Source: Saprospiraceae bacterium (GTDB lineage: Bacteria > Bacteroidota > Bacteroidia > Chitinophagales > Saprospiraceae). Taken from it: a DNA stretch of 61,547 bases. The stretch is taken from the NCBI GenBank assembly GCA_030728245.1, contig JANQZX010000138.1:30247-91793 (forward strand), in the 5' to 3' direction. Under the pieces are notes generated by a model. That model saw only the letters and a list, made by a program, of their open reading frames with translations, had not been told where the DNA came from and ran no database searches. Positions 44,935 through 55,075 of the stretch are shown here, piece after piece. The position numbers were made by a program, and so were the translations under genes. The stretch's first letter is position 1; every line of letters begins with the position of its first letter.

Positions 44935-47712
44935 TTATCCGGTTTGTCCCGTAGCACTGGCAATAGCATTGACAGTTAGCAAAAGAGAAACAAGTGTTTT
45001 ATCTGACTGCTGACTGTCATCGCTTTTTACAAGGATTCTCCATTCTTTTAAAAGCCTGATTTGACTTCGGTGTAAGTCCTCAATTAGAGAATTCCTCAAT
45101 AAATTTGAATAGTAGTGCCTTGGCCTTCTTTCCTCCAATGTTTTATCAAGGAGAAAAGACAAATGTGCCTCCGTTAAAGAGAGTTCTTTCTCAAATAATT
45201 GAGAAAATTTATTTCTGATATTCTTGTTATCTACTAATTCTGCATATTCTTTCATAATATGAATGGAAGACCGTGCTAGACTGGTATCTACATTGGTAAT
45301 AAAATATCGAATAAATGGATCATCCTTTAATGCGATTTGGAATTTTTCATAATCTTTCGGACGTTCCGCTCTTAGTTTTTCTAACGTCGAACCTATCCCA
45401 TACCATGAAGTCATGTTATACCTGGCTTGAGACCAGGCAAATACCCAGGGAATGGCTCTTAAATCAGCTAAAGAGTAAGCCCCGGTTCTTCTGGATGGAC
45501 GGGAACCAATTCTACTTTGTTCTAAGGCATCTATGGGTGTTGCCTGCCTGAAAAATGTTATGAATCCTTGTTCATTCAATAGTTGAGTATATACATTCTG
45601 ACTTTCCTGTGCCATCCATTCCAATATGTCCGCTAACGGATGGCCTGAGGGTTCTTTCAATGAGCCAAGAAGGCTGTGAGAAAGAGAACTGGCTGTTAAA
45701 ACTTCTAAATTATATACCGCATTTACTCTATTTGCATATTTTTGTTCAATGGTTTCTCCTTGTTCCGTTAATCGTATATCACCATTAAACGAATGTCCGG
45801 GAAGAGCTTGTACAAAATAATGCGTCGGACCAGCCCCCCGGCTGATGGTTCCTCCCTTTCCGTGAAAAAATCTAATTTTTATACCAAATTTGTTTGCAGT
45901 ATTTGAAAGATTAATTTGTGCCTTATGCAAATTCCATTGACTGCATAATAGCCCGCCATCTTTATTACTATCACTGTATCCTATCATTACCTGCTGGGAA
46001 ATGGTAAGTATTTCTTGTTGTTGGGCCTGATATTTCAGACTTCTTAGGGTAACAGGGTGGGATAAAAAGGCTGCTAAAATAGCTGGTCCATTGGATAAAT
46101 CTTCTATGGTTTCAAGGAGTGGTACTACAGGTAACATGCAGACCATTCCATCTGGTGTGTATCGGGTGAGTCCTGCTTCTCTTGCCAAAATATATACCAC
46201 CAGCAAATCAGATACATTTCTGGTCATGCTGACTATTAATGAGCCTATTCCTTCCGTTCCATATTGTTGAACGTGCTCAGAAATAACCGAATAAACTTCC
46301 ATTACATTTCTGGCTTCATCTGCTAAATCATTCAAATTTCTAACGAAAGGCCTGCCAGAAGACAGCTCCTCCTCAATAAATGCCAATCTATCTTCCTCTG
46401 ATGCATGTACAAACCAGTCACCAGGTTTCCCTGTTGCATTAATCAATTGGGAAATAGCCTTGTCGTGAAAAGCACTGTTTTGTCTTACATCTAATTTGGC
46501 GAGGTGAAAACCAAAAGTTTCCACCATACGAATACTTTCATGAATTTCTGTTTCTGAAATCGTAATAGCTCCATAATCTTTAAGAGCAGATTGTAACAAT
46601 TCTAAATCTTTCTTTAACTCAAAGGAATATCTGTAGCTAATACTCCTTTCATGTAATGCGGTGGCATGTCCCCTGGCCGTCGCCAAAGGCAGTTTTTCAA
46701 TGATTAAACTTATAAATTGCCTAAAAGCCTCACCTTTATTCCTGTTATAAACTTCGTAGGCATTTTCTCCAAGTTCCAATAATAATTCTCCTACTCTCCA
46801 TTGTAAATGATCGGGTGCATCCTCAAGATTTAAAGCAAAACTTAGTTGTTTCACAAGTTGCGTCAACGTTCTTCTCAGCACAACAAAGGCATTGAGCCGC
46901 AGTTGTTTTAATGTTTCGTATGTCACCTTTGAGGTAACTAATGGATGCCCATCCCTGTCGCCACCTACCCAATTTCCAAAGGTGATCTGAGGAAAAGCCT
47001 TCTGCTCAAATAAATCTTTTTTATTATAGCCCAGAAACTCCCAGGCTTGAATAAGTCGCCTGTCCAAAATAGGTAATACCTCTGGGAAAACGTTGGTAAA
47101 ATAGTGAAGAACATTTCTTATTTCAGATGGAACGTCAGGTTTCTCTAAATATATTTCTCCTGTTTTCCATAATCTATATAAGGATGACTTGATTTTCTCT
47201 TTATTTGTCATCAACTCCTGACTGGAAAACATAGTATTTTCTCTCTCCACGAGTAAAAGGTACAGTTCTCTGTGGTGTTCTAATACCGTGGCTCGTTTTG
47301 CTTCTGTTGGATGTGCCGTTAAAACGGGTTCAACCCTGGTGTTTTTTAACGCCGATGCAATATCAATCGCATCAATTCCAGCTTGTTTAACTTTATTAAT
47401 TTGGTAAGCCCACAATCCTCTGACTTGACTTAAATCTTGATTTTCTTCTTTTCGACGTTGTTGAACCGCACCATTAACTTCAACAATATGAACTAGTTGA
47501 AATAATATAGAGTATAGTTGAACTCCCTTATCGTTAAGAAATGTACTTACATCTATTTTATTTTGTAGCAGAGGTATCGTACTTGCTACATCGTTTTCAC
47601 CATTTTCAATGAGGACATCTTTGAATGTCTGTAATAGAAAAGATAAATCTTTATATGGTTTACCTAGTTTTTCAATGACTAGGTCAAGAATGTTTTCTGG
47701 TTGATTCCGCAT
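44935..47712 (-). CDS. ppc: Phosphoenolpyruvate carboxylase
   Basis: 925 residues. Catalytic motifs are visible: VLTAHPTEAKRATVLEHHRE (active-site His), GNWVGGDRDGHP, GYSDSNKDGGLLCSQWNLHKAQ and FHGKGGTISRGAGP, with the C-terminus ending in the family's T-G. It adds bicarbonate to PEP to give oxaloacetate. It uses bicarbonate rather than CO2, so it would directly profit from the SulP/DabAB system in this window. A promoter element lies just upstream and is divergent from that of pulA. Confidence 0.97.
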   Translation of the reverse strand: MRNQPENILDLVIEKLGKPYKDLSFLLQTFKDVLIENGENDVASTIPLLQNKIDVSTFLNDKGVQLYSILFQLVHIVEVNGAVQQRRKEENQDLSQVRGLWAYQINKVKQAGIDAIDIASALKNTRVEPVLTAHPTEAKRATVLEHHRELYLLLVERENTMFSSQELMTNKEKIKSSLYRLWKTGEIYLEKPDVPSEIRNVLHYFTNVFPEVLPILDRRLIQAWEFLGYNKKDLFEQKAFPQITFGNWVGGDRDGHPLVTSKVTYETLKQLRLNAFVVLRRTLTQLVKQLSFALNLEDAPDHLQWRVGELLLELGENAYEVYNRNKGEAFRQFISLIIEKLPLATARGHATALHERSISYRYSFELKKDLELLQSALKDYGAITISETEIHESIRMVETFGFHLAKLDVRQNSAFHDKAISQLINATGKPGDWFVHASEEDRLAFIEEELSSGRPFVRNLNDLADEARNVMEVYSVISEHVQQYGTEGIGSLIVSMTRNVSDLLVVYILAREAGLTRYTPDGMVCMLPVVPLLETIEDLSNGPAILAAFLSHPVTLRSLKYQAQQQEILTISQQVMIGYSDSNKDGGLLCSQWNLHKAQINLSNTANKFGIKIRFFHGKGGTISRGAGPTHYFVQALPGHSFNGDIRLTEQGETIEQKYANRVNAVYNLEVLTASSLSHSLLGSLKEPSGHPLADILEWMAQESQNVYTQLLNEQGFITFFRQATPIDALEQSRIGSRPSRRTGAYSLADLRAIPWVFAWSQARYNMTSWYGIGSTLEKLRAERPKDYEKFQIALKDDPFIRYFITNVDTSLARSSIHIMKEYAELVDNKNIRNKFSQLFEKELSLTEAHLSFLLDKTLEERRPRHYYSNLLRNSLIEDLHRSQIRLLKEWRILVKSDDSQQSDKTLVSLLLTVNAIASATGQTG

Positions 47713-47741
47713 AAAATTGAGTGTTGCGGTTAAGGCTTCAG

Positions 47742-47749
47742 CAAATGTA
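47742..47749 (-). promoter_or_regulatory. -7 element (TACATTTG) for ppc
   Basis: Minus-strand consensus 29 nt before the ppc ATG. Confidence 0.6.
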
Positions 47750-47811
47750 TATCTTTTAACTTTATTTTCTTTTATTATCGAGAATTTACATTTTTTTCAA
47801 ACTGTTAATTT

Positions 47812-47839
47812 TTTGTTAAAATAATAAAGTTTATCTTTG
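47812..47839 (+). promoter_or_regulatory. Promoter for pulA
   Basis: TTTG (47812-47815), 16 nt, then TATCTTTG (47832-47839); the start codon follows 22 nt later. Confidence 0.65.
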
Positions 47840-47861
47840 TCGAAATTCTAAGAATAAATTC

Positions 47862-49874
47862 ATGAAAGGAAAATATCTGTTCATTTTTTTAATTATCGCA
47901 GTATCATTGAACAGCCAGACAATTTATGAAAATTCTGTTGATTATCCTGTTTATGACGGAGATGATTTAGGCGTTATCTTGAAGGGTAATGAGGTTTATA
48001 TTAATGTTTGGTCTCCTACCGCTTCTGATGTTTCTTTTCAGCTTTATAAGACAGGAAATGGAGGTAATCCATTGAAGGTCATATCTTTAAAAAGACAAAT
48101 AAAGGGTAATTGGACGCACAAGCTCGTCGGTAATTGGGAGGGCTACTACTATACCTTTAAAATTAAATATAAGAATACCTGGTTAAATGAAGTACCTGAT
48201 CCTTACGCGAAAGCAGTAGGGGTGAATGGCGATAGAGGTATGATTGTGAATCTGGAGAAAACCAATCCAGAACTTTGGGCATTTGATAAAAGTCCTGTAT
48301 TAAAATATCAGACCGATGCCGTAATTTATGAACTTCATGTCAGAGATGCCTCTATTCATCCTCAAAGTGGTATAGTAAATAAAGGAAAATTCTTAGGATT
48401 AACAGAGGTTGGAACAAAAACTCCTCTGGGATTACCCACCGGTCTTGATTACATAAAAAATTTAGGCGTAACGCATGTTCACCTTTTGCCTTCATTTGAT
48501 TTTAAATCTTTAGATGAATCTAAATCGACCCCTCAATACAATTGGGGGTATGATCCTAAAAACTATAATGTACCTGAGGGTTCTTATGCTACTAATCCTT
48601 ATGACGGAAATGTTAGGATAAATGAGTTTAAAAAATTAATTCAATCCTTTCATAGCAATAATATAGGAGTAATCCTCGATGTTGTTTATAATCATACAGG
48701 AGATACTGAAAACTCTATTTTTAATCAGTTGGTTCCCAATTATTATTATCGACAGAATAACGAGGGTGGTTTTTCTAACGCTTCCGCTTGTGGTAATGAA
48801 ACGGCTTCCGAAAGGCCTATGTTTAGAAAATTTATGATTGAATCTTTACTCTATTGGGTAAATGAGTATCATATAGATGGTTTTCGGTTCGATTTAATGG
48901 GTATTCATGACCTAAAAACCATGGAACTTATTAGGGATACACTCATAAAAGTAAAACCGGATATTCTTTTATACGGAGAGGGATGGACTGCCGGAGGAAG
49001 CCCTTTACCTGACAATAAAAGAGCCATAAAATCAAATATTAAAGGTTTAACTGGCATTGCCGCTTTTTCTGACGAAATAAGAGATGGGCTTAAAGGTCAT
49101 GTCTTCACTCCTTCGGAGAAGGGTTTTATTAGTGGAAAGCATGATTTAGCAGAGTCCGTTCGTTTTGGTATCGTTGGGGGCGTGTTTCACCCGCAAATCA
49201 ATTATGATAAGGTGAATTATACCAAAGCACCTTGGGCTGAGGAACCTAATCAAACGGTCGTTTATACGTCCTGTCACGATAATCATACCTTGTGGGATAG
49301 ACTGGAAATAGCTAATCCAACCGTTTCAGTTCAGGATAGAACCTCTATGCAAAAACTAGCTATAGGCATTGTGCTGACATCTCAGGGGATTTCCTTTTTG
49401 CATGCAGGGTCTGAATTTTTAAGAACGAAAAATGGAGTAGAAAATTCTTATGAATCTCCTGACGTGATTAATCAAATGGATTGGGTAAGGAAAGACTCAA
49501 ATAATGTGGTTGTAGATTATGTCCAAAAGTTAATTCAACTTAGGAAAACGCATCCGGCTTTTAGGTTGGGAAATGCGGCGGATATTCGGCAACATATTAC
49601 ATTTAATAAAGAGCCGAAAGAGGGCTTAGTTGAATACAGTATTGAGAAAGCACCAAATGAACCCTGGAAATATATTCATGTTATGATTAATGGCACAGAC
49701 AAGGACCAAAATGTTAGCTTTCCTTATGCAGATTGGAAAACAGTCGTGGATGATCAAAATGTTTTTCTTCAGCCAAATGGCGGTTTTAAGGGTGGGACTG
49801 CAAAAATTAAACCTTTTAGTATGCTTATCTTACAATGTGACGAATACCTAATTGAGCCAAACCTTAAAGAGTAA
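47862..49874 (+). CDS. pulA: Type I pullulanase (GH13_14)
   Basis: 670 residues with a signal-peptide-like N-terminus (about 1-19, ending LNSQT), so export is likely. A CBM48 domain (about 30-125) precedes the GH13 barrel, which has DVVYNHTGDTENSIFNQ, DGFRFDLMGIHDLKT (nucleophile Asp), LYGEGWTAGGSPL (acid/base Glu) and TSCHDNHTLWDRL. It hydrolyses alpha-1,6 branches of pullulan, starch or glycogen. It complements the CBM20-MalQ at 8934. Confidence 0.95.
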   Translation: MKGKYLFIFLIIAVSLNSQTIYENSVDYPVYDGDDLGVILKGNEVYINVWSPTASDVSFQLYKTGNGGNPLKVISLKRQIKGNWTHKLVGNWEGYYYTFKIKYKNTWLNEVPDPYAKAVGVNGDRGMIVNLEKTNPELWAFDKSPVLKYQTDAVIYELHVRDASIHPQSGIVNKGKFLGLTEVGTKTPLGLPTGLDYIKNLGVTHVHLLPSFDFKSLDESKSTPQYNWGYDPKNYNVPEGSYATNPYDGNVRINEFKKLIQSFHSNNIGVILDVVYNHTGDTENSIFNQLVPNYYYRQNNEGGFSNASACGNETASERPMFRKFMIESLLYWVNEYHIDGFRFDLMGIHDLKTMELIRDTLIKVKPDILLYGEGWTAGGSPLPDNKRAIKSNIKGLTGIAAFSDEIRDGLKGHVFTPSEKGFISGKHDLAESVRFGIVGGVFHPQINYDKVNYTKAPWAEEPNQTVVYTSCHDNHTLWDRLEIANPTVSVQDRTSMQKLAIGIVLTSQGISFLHAGSEFLRTKNGVENSYESPDVINQMDWVRKDSNNVVVDYVQKLIQLRKTHPAFRLGNAADIRQHITFNKEPKEGLVEYSIEKAPNEPWKYIHVMINGTDKDQNVSFPYADWKTVVDDQNVFLQPNGGFKGGTAKIKPFSMLILQCDEYLIEPNLKE

Positions 49875-49917
49875 TTGGTTCAAAACTCATCGATTTTAAT
49901 TTTAATTTTTATATCCC

Positions 49918-50481
49918 ATGAAATTTTACACAAATTTAAACCAGTTACTTTTATTTTTAATTTGCAGCACTTTTTATAGTTGTAAATCAGATGAAAGTAT
50001 TGAAAATGAAGCAGAAAAAAGTCCTCCTGTCTTTCAAATGACAGATGTTGGTCCTGAAACTGTGCCTTTGATAGAGAAAGAGGTTGAGAGAATTGTAAAG
50101 GAAATGAATGATTATGAGGTCAAAGGTCCTATCACCGTAAAACATGTAGATGGCCTCGCTGAAATGACTTTGTACAATTTAGCAGGTGTTTCTGTCGTTA
50201 TAAAAACACAGAAAGCACAAACTGAACAATGGTTTTTCCTTTACAACAGAAGAGTAATTTATTTAAGGGAATTGATTTATCAAGATGATTCATTAACTGA
50301 AAATAAATTCTATTATTCTAACACAAGTATGATTAATGCTACCCAAAAGGAAGCAAAAAATCAATCTGAATTGTCGAAAGCTACCTCCTCTAAATTTAGA
50401 AAGGGCTTTAAAAAGGATTATCGTTTGGATGTGCGTGAAGTAAATTTTTTAGTCATTGGTTTCCTATACGGAGATTTATAA
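49918..50481 (+). CDS. Hypothetical lipoprotein
   Basis: 187 residues with SP-II lipobox TFYSC, a short acidic linker, then a mixed alpha/beta region without motifs I recognise. It has no cysteine after the lipidation site. It is 43 bp downstream of pulA and 35 bp upstream of the protease gene on the same strand, so it may be in the same transcript. Function unknown. Confidence 0.75.
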   Translation: MKFYTNLNQLLLFLICSTFYSCKSDESIENEAEKSPPVFQMTDVGPETVPLIEKEVERIVKEMNDYEVKGPITVKHVDGLAEMTLYNLAGVSVVIKTQKAQTEQWFFLYNRRVIYLRELIYQDDSLTENKFYYSNTSMINATQKEAKNQSELSKATSSKFRKGFKKDYRLDVREVNFLVIGFLYGDL

Positions 50482-50516
50482 CCTAAGTAGTATTTACTGC
50501 TAACTTCTATTTTTTA

Positions 50517-52418
50517 ATGAATTCAGGTCAAAAAATTATATTTTTTTTCCTTTTGATTACACCGTTCATGGGATTTTGTCAAAATCCTGTGGAGGTTAAT
50601 CAAAAGGTTGATTATTTTATTTTATCCGAGCCAAATTGGGCGGAAGTTAAAATATCAGATAGTTTACAGCCTGGAAATAGGGTTTCAGTTCCTGTCCTTG
50701 TTGATTTGAATTTGCAAAATAGTGGTAAATGGTCTATAGATCAAAGTGGTTACATACGTTGGAATCTTACCATTGAGGCTGCGAATTCTGCCTTGGCTTT
50801 AGCCGCTCTTTTAGATACTTTTAGTTTATCAGATGGGGCAGTTCTATCGGTTTTTATAGAAAATAACGATTTTCCTTCGTCCAGATACATAGGTACGGAG
50901 GGAAAAATAGAGAAAAAGTTATTGGGTTTTTTTTCATCCAATAAAATAAGATTAGAACTAATCGAACCTCCATTAGCTGAAATTAAAAGTGTTATCCATA
51001 TTTTTAGGATGGATATTGGATACAAACCTGTATTTGATAATATAGAGAGTAATGTTTCCAAAGGAAATAGCGAGACCTTAGGTTTTGGTGCTTCTGAAGT
51101 GTGTCATACTAATATTATTTGTCCAGAAGGAGATATCATTCAAAAAGAGAAAAATGGTATTTGTAGAATCTATGTGGTTGTTAAAGAGGGTATTGGTTTT
51201 TGTACAGGAAATTTAGTGAATAATACTAAAAGGGATGGTAAACCACTGGTCTTATCCGCCTTCCATTGTCAGGACGGTTATACCCCTATGTATGATTTTT
51301 GGAGATTCGATTTTAATTATCAATCCCAGACTTGTAATCAACCCACTTCGGAACCCGTTTTTTCGTATATTCAAGGTGCTAAATTACTTGCGGGCAGGCT
51401 CGAAAATGATTTTATCCTGTTTGAGCTTTCCGGCTCAATTCCTTCCTCTTTCAATCCTTATTTTTTAGGATGGAATAGGTCTGCGATGGGTCCTCAGAAG
51501 AGCAAAATGGCGCATCATCCTAAAGGGGACATCAAAAAAATAGCCTTTTCAAATCGTCCAGCTCCTGTTTTTACCAGTACCATTAAATGGGATAATAATA
51601 GAATATCGCCTGCAAATCATCATTTTGTAGTTCAATATACCTTCGGTTCATTTGAAATAGGTTCTTCCGGTTGCGCCTTACTCAATGAATCAAATCAATT
51701 AACCGGTCTATTACATGGTGGATCAGCAAATTGTACTGTGTCGAGTGGTTATTATTCTCGTTTCTCCTTGTCATGGGAAGGCGGAGGAACACCGTCCACT
51801 CGCTTAAAAGATTGGCTGGATCCCATTTTATCTGATTCCATGCAAATCATGGGTTTAGATAACCCAATGGTAGAAAATGGAAAGGTTGCTGGCGTTATAT
51901 ATACAGAAACCAATACGCCAATCCCAAATACTAATGTTCTATTAATTGGAGATAATGGTTTTTCTGTTTCTACCGTTTCTGATGCTCAAGGCAATTACTC
52001 TTTTTCTGGTCTATCAACGGGTAAAAATTATATCCTTGATTTTGCCAAATCAAGTTCAATATTAAATGGCTTGTCCACTTTTGACTTATTGCAGGTTCAG
52101 AAGCATATTCTCAATAGGGAAATCTTAAAAAGTCCATTTAAAATGTTGGCTGCCGACGTGAATAATTCTGGGAGTATTTCTACCTCAGATCTTATTTTAT
52201 TAAAACGTGCCCTGTTAGGATTAACCACCAGTTTTGAAAAGGTGCCAATCTGGCAATTTGTTCCATTTGAGAATGGTTTTATGAATATTGCTGCCCCTCT
52301 TTTAGGGCTCAACTTAAACGCCTTTATGGTCCAGAATCTTCAATCTCCCATTCTTGATAAAGATTTTATTGGAGTAAAGGCCGGGGATATTAATAATTCA
52401 GCCTCTGTAAATGAGTAG
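50517..52418 (+). CDS. Secreted trypsin-like serine protease with carboxypeptidase-regulatory-like and dockerin-like parts
   Basis: 633 residues. A signal peptide ends near MGFCQ (residue 21). An N-terminal region of about 180 residues of propeptide type precedes an S1 protease domain related to lysyl endopeptidases: LSAFHCQDG (H250), ENDFILFEL (D298) and IGSSGCALL (Ser near 384), with several Cys pairs. A carboxypeptidase-regulatory-like fold follows (about 455-520, VAGVIYTETNTPIPNTNVLL). Two calcium-loop, dockerin-like repeats come last: DVNNSGSISTSDLILLKRAL (547) and GDINNSASVNE at the very end. I see no T9SS tail, so the secretion route is unclear. Confidence 0.85.
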   Translation: MNSGQKIIFFFLLITPFMGFCQNPVEVNQKVDYFILSEPNWAEVKISDSLQPGNRVSVPVLVDLNLQNSGKWSIDQSGYIRWNLTIEAANSALALAALLDTFSLSDGAVLSVFIENNDFPSSRYIGTEGKIEKKLLGFFSSNKIRLELIEPPLAEIKSVIHIFRMDIGYKPVFDNIESNVSKGNSETLGFGASEVCHTNIICPEGDIIQKEKNGICRIYVVVKEGIGFCTGNLVNNTKRDGKPLVLSAFHCQDGYTPMYDFWRFDFNYQSQTCNQPTSEPVFSYIQGAKLLAGRLENDFILFELSGSIPSSFNPYFLGWNRSAMGPQKSKMAHHPKGDIKKIAFSNRPAPVFTSTIKWDNNRISPANHHFVVQYTFGSFEIGSSGCALLNESNQLTGLLHGGSANCTVSSGYYSRFSLSWEGGGTPSTRLKDWLDPILSDSMQIMGLDNPMVENGKVAGVIYTETNTPIPNTNVLLIGDNGFSVSTVSDAQGNYSFSGLSTGKNYILDFAKSSSILNGLSTFDLLQVQKHILNREILKSPFKMLAADVNNSGSISTSDLILLKRALLGLTTSFEKVPIWQFVPFENGFMNIAAPLLGLNLNAFMVQNLQSPILDKDFIGVKAGDINNSASVNE

Positions 52419-52650
52419 TTAAATCTTTTTTTACTCAAATAGTAATAAGATTGAATCATTTTATTATTGTTATAAACGTGATTAATTTTAAACTAATTTG
52501 AGTTAATACTAAAAGGTAATATTTGGAACCTAGATGATTCAAAAGAAAGATTTTAAAAAAATCCTTTTAGAATTTATCAGCTGAGTTTGTTTGTTAACTT
52601 TTCTGCCTGTAAATCTTTTCAATAATACCATACTATCATTAGGTTTATGA

Positions 52651-55071
52651 TTACTCCATTTTAATCCATTTTTCTATTTGTGCATATCCTTTTTCATTCT
52701 GCCAAAGTATGATATATAAACCAGGTACAACATCCCTGCCAAGCCTGATATTTTCCTGACCATCAACCTTAATTTGTTCTTGTAATTGACCATTTTGATT
52801 GTAAAGAGCAATGGTTCCTGTTCTAGTTTGTTCTTTTTCGTCAAATTGTATCATTGCCTCAAATTTTCCCGGGTTAGGATAAATACGAAAAGCTTTATGT
52901 TTTAAAATAGTTTGGAGGCTAGTCTGAATGGATTGTTCTACGCTAAAGTTATCAATACCGGCTTCTATCAAATGGGCACTTGCAGCTAAATCGCCAACAA
53001 TAAAATGGAAGTTGTTTTTAGTTCCAATTTTTATTCTTTTTTGAATATCATTAATGATAAGTGTTTTCCAGTTTGTGGTATTTTCATATTGTCTATGCAG
53101 TAAGATGGAATCACCTAAGCCATTGGTAGCATAAATAAACATGGTATCATTTGGAGTTGAAGTGCCTCCAGAATTAAAGAACCATATATCCACATTTAAT
53201 TGAAGTTGTACATTAGGAGCAAAGGTCATTGCAGGTGAATGCAATTGCGTTATACCATTGTCAATGTCCCCAACTCCCGGGTCACCGCCTATATTTCCAG
53301 TTACAAAAGCAGTGTTGCCTTCATCATTTGGACTATCATTAAATGGGGCTGAAGTCAAATTATTATACTTGGTGCCCACGGGAGTGCCTCTTTCCCACTT
53401 ACCAACCGTTGCTGTATTTGTTACCGTCCAGCCAAGGTCAAAATTGAAATTATCTGTATAACCATTCAACAGTTTTTCACTGATACTTTGGTTGAAAGGA
53501 ATCGTTATATTTTTAAAATTCAAAGGTTTATATCCCCATTTACCTGCTGAAAATTGATAGGATGAAGGAATAATATTTGTTAACGAAAATGTTCCGTTTT
53601 CTACCGTTTTTGTATTCATCGATAAATTAGCGTCCTTGAATAATCCTACTTCTGCATTTGAAACGGGTAAACCAGAATCGTTAGAAATGATTCTTCCACT
53701 CAGCGTGGAAGTAGGCATCTTTGACAAATAAATGGTATCATTTTTTAAAGAAATTGAATTTGATAATAGCTTTGTTATTTTTTTTGTTTCAAAACCATTT
53801 TTACTTATTATAATATTTATATTGCCAGTTTCCGGGGTTCCCGTTTTAAAGCGTCCAAAGCCATCTGACAGTATTTCTCTATCTATTAATCCTTCTATGG
53901 AAATCTTAGCTCCATTTACAGGTGTTTTCGTGACTGAATCAAGTACTATACCTTCAAAACGAGCCGCCCTTGTGTAATTTGGTTCATATACAAAAAGGCC
54001 ATTATCCATATCGCTGGCAAGAATGAGACCAGATGGAAGGTATGGATAGGCACCCCAACATCCATTTCCACCTTTTGTGGTTCTCCCAATGCCTACTTCT
54101 ACCATATTGGATGGGTCAGAAACATCTGCTACAGAAACTCCTTCGTCATACCAGGAGGTTACAATAAAGCTACCTTTAGCATTTTTAATATAATGAGTGT
54201 TGTGGGGTAGGGAGTTTTGGTTTAGTAAAACTGGGGGTCGAAAACTATGTAATAATTTTATATCGGAAGGATTTCCAACAGAGTAAGCATCGACTTTACC
54301 CTGTGGCTTTTCGTCAGTTGTAAACAGGTATTTATGATCATCCGAGAGCCAGACGTTGTGTGTAAATCGGGTAGTGGTAGGTTGTGAAGCTAATTTGACA
54401 ATATTTTTTTTATCCTTTATATGATACACTGAAAAATTGCCTGCATATATTTCAGCGCTATATAAGGTATCATTACGAACGTAATTGTCGTGACTGTAAA
54501 CAGGGTCCGCGGCACCTACGAAGGTAGGTTCGCCAGGATTTGCATTTAAATCATATATTAAAACGCCTCCGGATTGTGGGGAACATCCTGATAAGTACAT
54601 AAATCCTTTTTCATCAATCCACAGGTTATGACAGTTGCCTACATTGCCTGGATTAACAGAAGTTGGAGCCGGTAAACGGCTATATTTAAACGTAATTTTG
54701 TTAGGAGCTTCTGCCATATTAATAATAAGCACCCCTTGATTTCCTTGATCAGCCGTAACGTAAACATGGTTTTTAAATGACTTCATATCTCTCCAAATGG
54801 AGGTATTACCAGGTATGAAAGTATCTCTTTTGGGATTTTTTGGATCTTTTAATGAATAAATGACAGTTCCTGTGGTAGTTCCTAAAATAGCATATTCTAT
54901 TCCGTCTTTTCCAACAAATCCCCAAATGTCGTTATATTGAGAATATTCGTCGGTTTGGCTCAAACGTTTCAAATTTATATCTGTGGAACCATAATTATTT
55001 TGATACTTGACTACATCCTGAGAATAGAGGAAAATTGGAACAAAAAGGATAAAAAACAACCATTTTTTCAT
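52651..55071 (-). CDS. Choice-of-anchor B family protein with T9SS type A sorting domain
   Basis: 806 residues. The signal peptide (about 1-18) ends LYSQD. Residues 20-370 form an LVIVD-type beta-propeller, with YNDIWGFVGKDGIEYAILGT, GNCHNLWIDEKGFMYLSG and HDNYVRNDTLYSAEIYAG as typical choice-of-anchor B segments. Two carboxypeptidase-regulatory-like Ig folds (about 373-455 and 457-530) and a jelly-roll region (about 540-715, FNDSPNDEGNTAFVTGN) follow. The end, FRIYPNPGKFEAMIQF to WIKME, is a T9SS type A tail. It should be exported and anchored or released by T9SS; its ligand is unknown. Confidence 0.9.
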   Translation of the reverse strand: MKKWLFFILFVPIFLYSQDVVKYQNNYGSTDINLKRLSQTDEYSQYNDIWGFVGKDGIEYAILGTTTGTVIYSLKDPKNPKRDTFIPGNTSIWRDMKSFKNHVYVTADQGNQGVLIINMAEAPNKITFKYSRLPAPTSVNPGNVGNCHNLWIDEKGFMYLSGCSPQSGGVLIYDLNANPGEPTFVGAADPVYSHDNYVRNDTLYSAEIYAGNFSVYHIKDKKNIVKLASQPTTTRFTHNVWLSDDHKYLFTTDEKPQGKVDAYSVGNPSDIKLLHSFRPPVLLNQNSLPHNTHYIKNAKGSFIVTSWYDEGVSVADVSDPSNMVEVGIGRTTKGGNGCWGAYPYLPSGLILASDMDNGLFVYEPNYTRAARFEGIVLDSVTKTPVNGAKISIEGLIDREILSDGFGRFKTGTPETGNINIIISKNGFETKKITKLLSNSISLKNDTIYLSKMPTSTLSGRIISNDSGLPVSNAEVGLFKDANLSMNTKTVENGTFSLTNIIPSSYQFSAGKWGYKPLNFKNITIPFNQSISEKLLNGYTDNFNFDLGWTVTNTATVGKWERGTPVGTKYNNLTSAPFNDSPNDEGNTAFVTGNIGGDPGVGDIDNGITQLHSPAMTFAPNVQLQLNVDIWFFNSGGTSTPNDTMFIYATNGLGDSILLHRQYENTTNWKTLIINDIQKRIKIGTKNNFHFIVGDLAASAHLIEAGIDNFSVEQSIQTSLQTILKHKAFRIYPNPGKFEAMIQFDEKEQTRTGTIALYNQNGQLQEQIKVDGQENIRLGRDVVPGLYIILWQNEKGYAQIEKWIKME

Positions 55072-55075
55072 AAAA

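Noticed and set aside
52419-52650. Possible RNA gene in the 232-bp convergent gap
   Set aside because: AT-rich with no stable hairpin, promoter or tRNA-like element that I can see.
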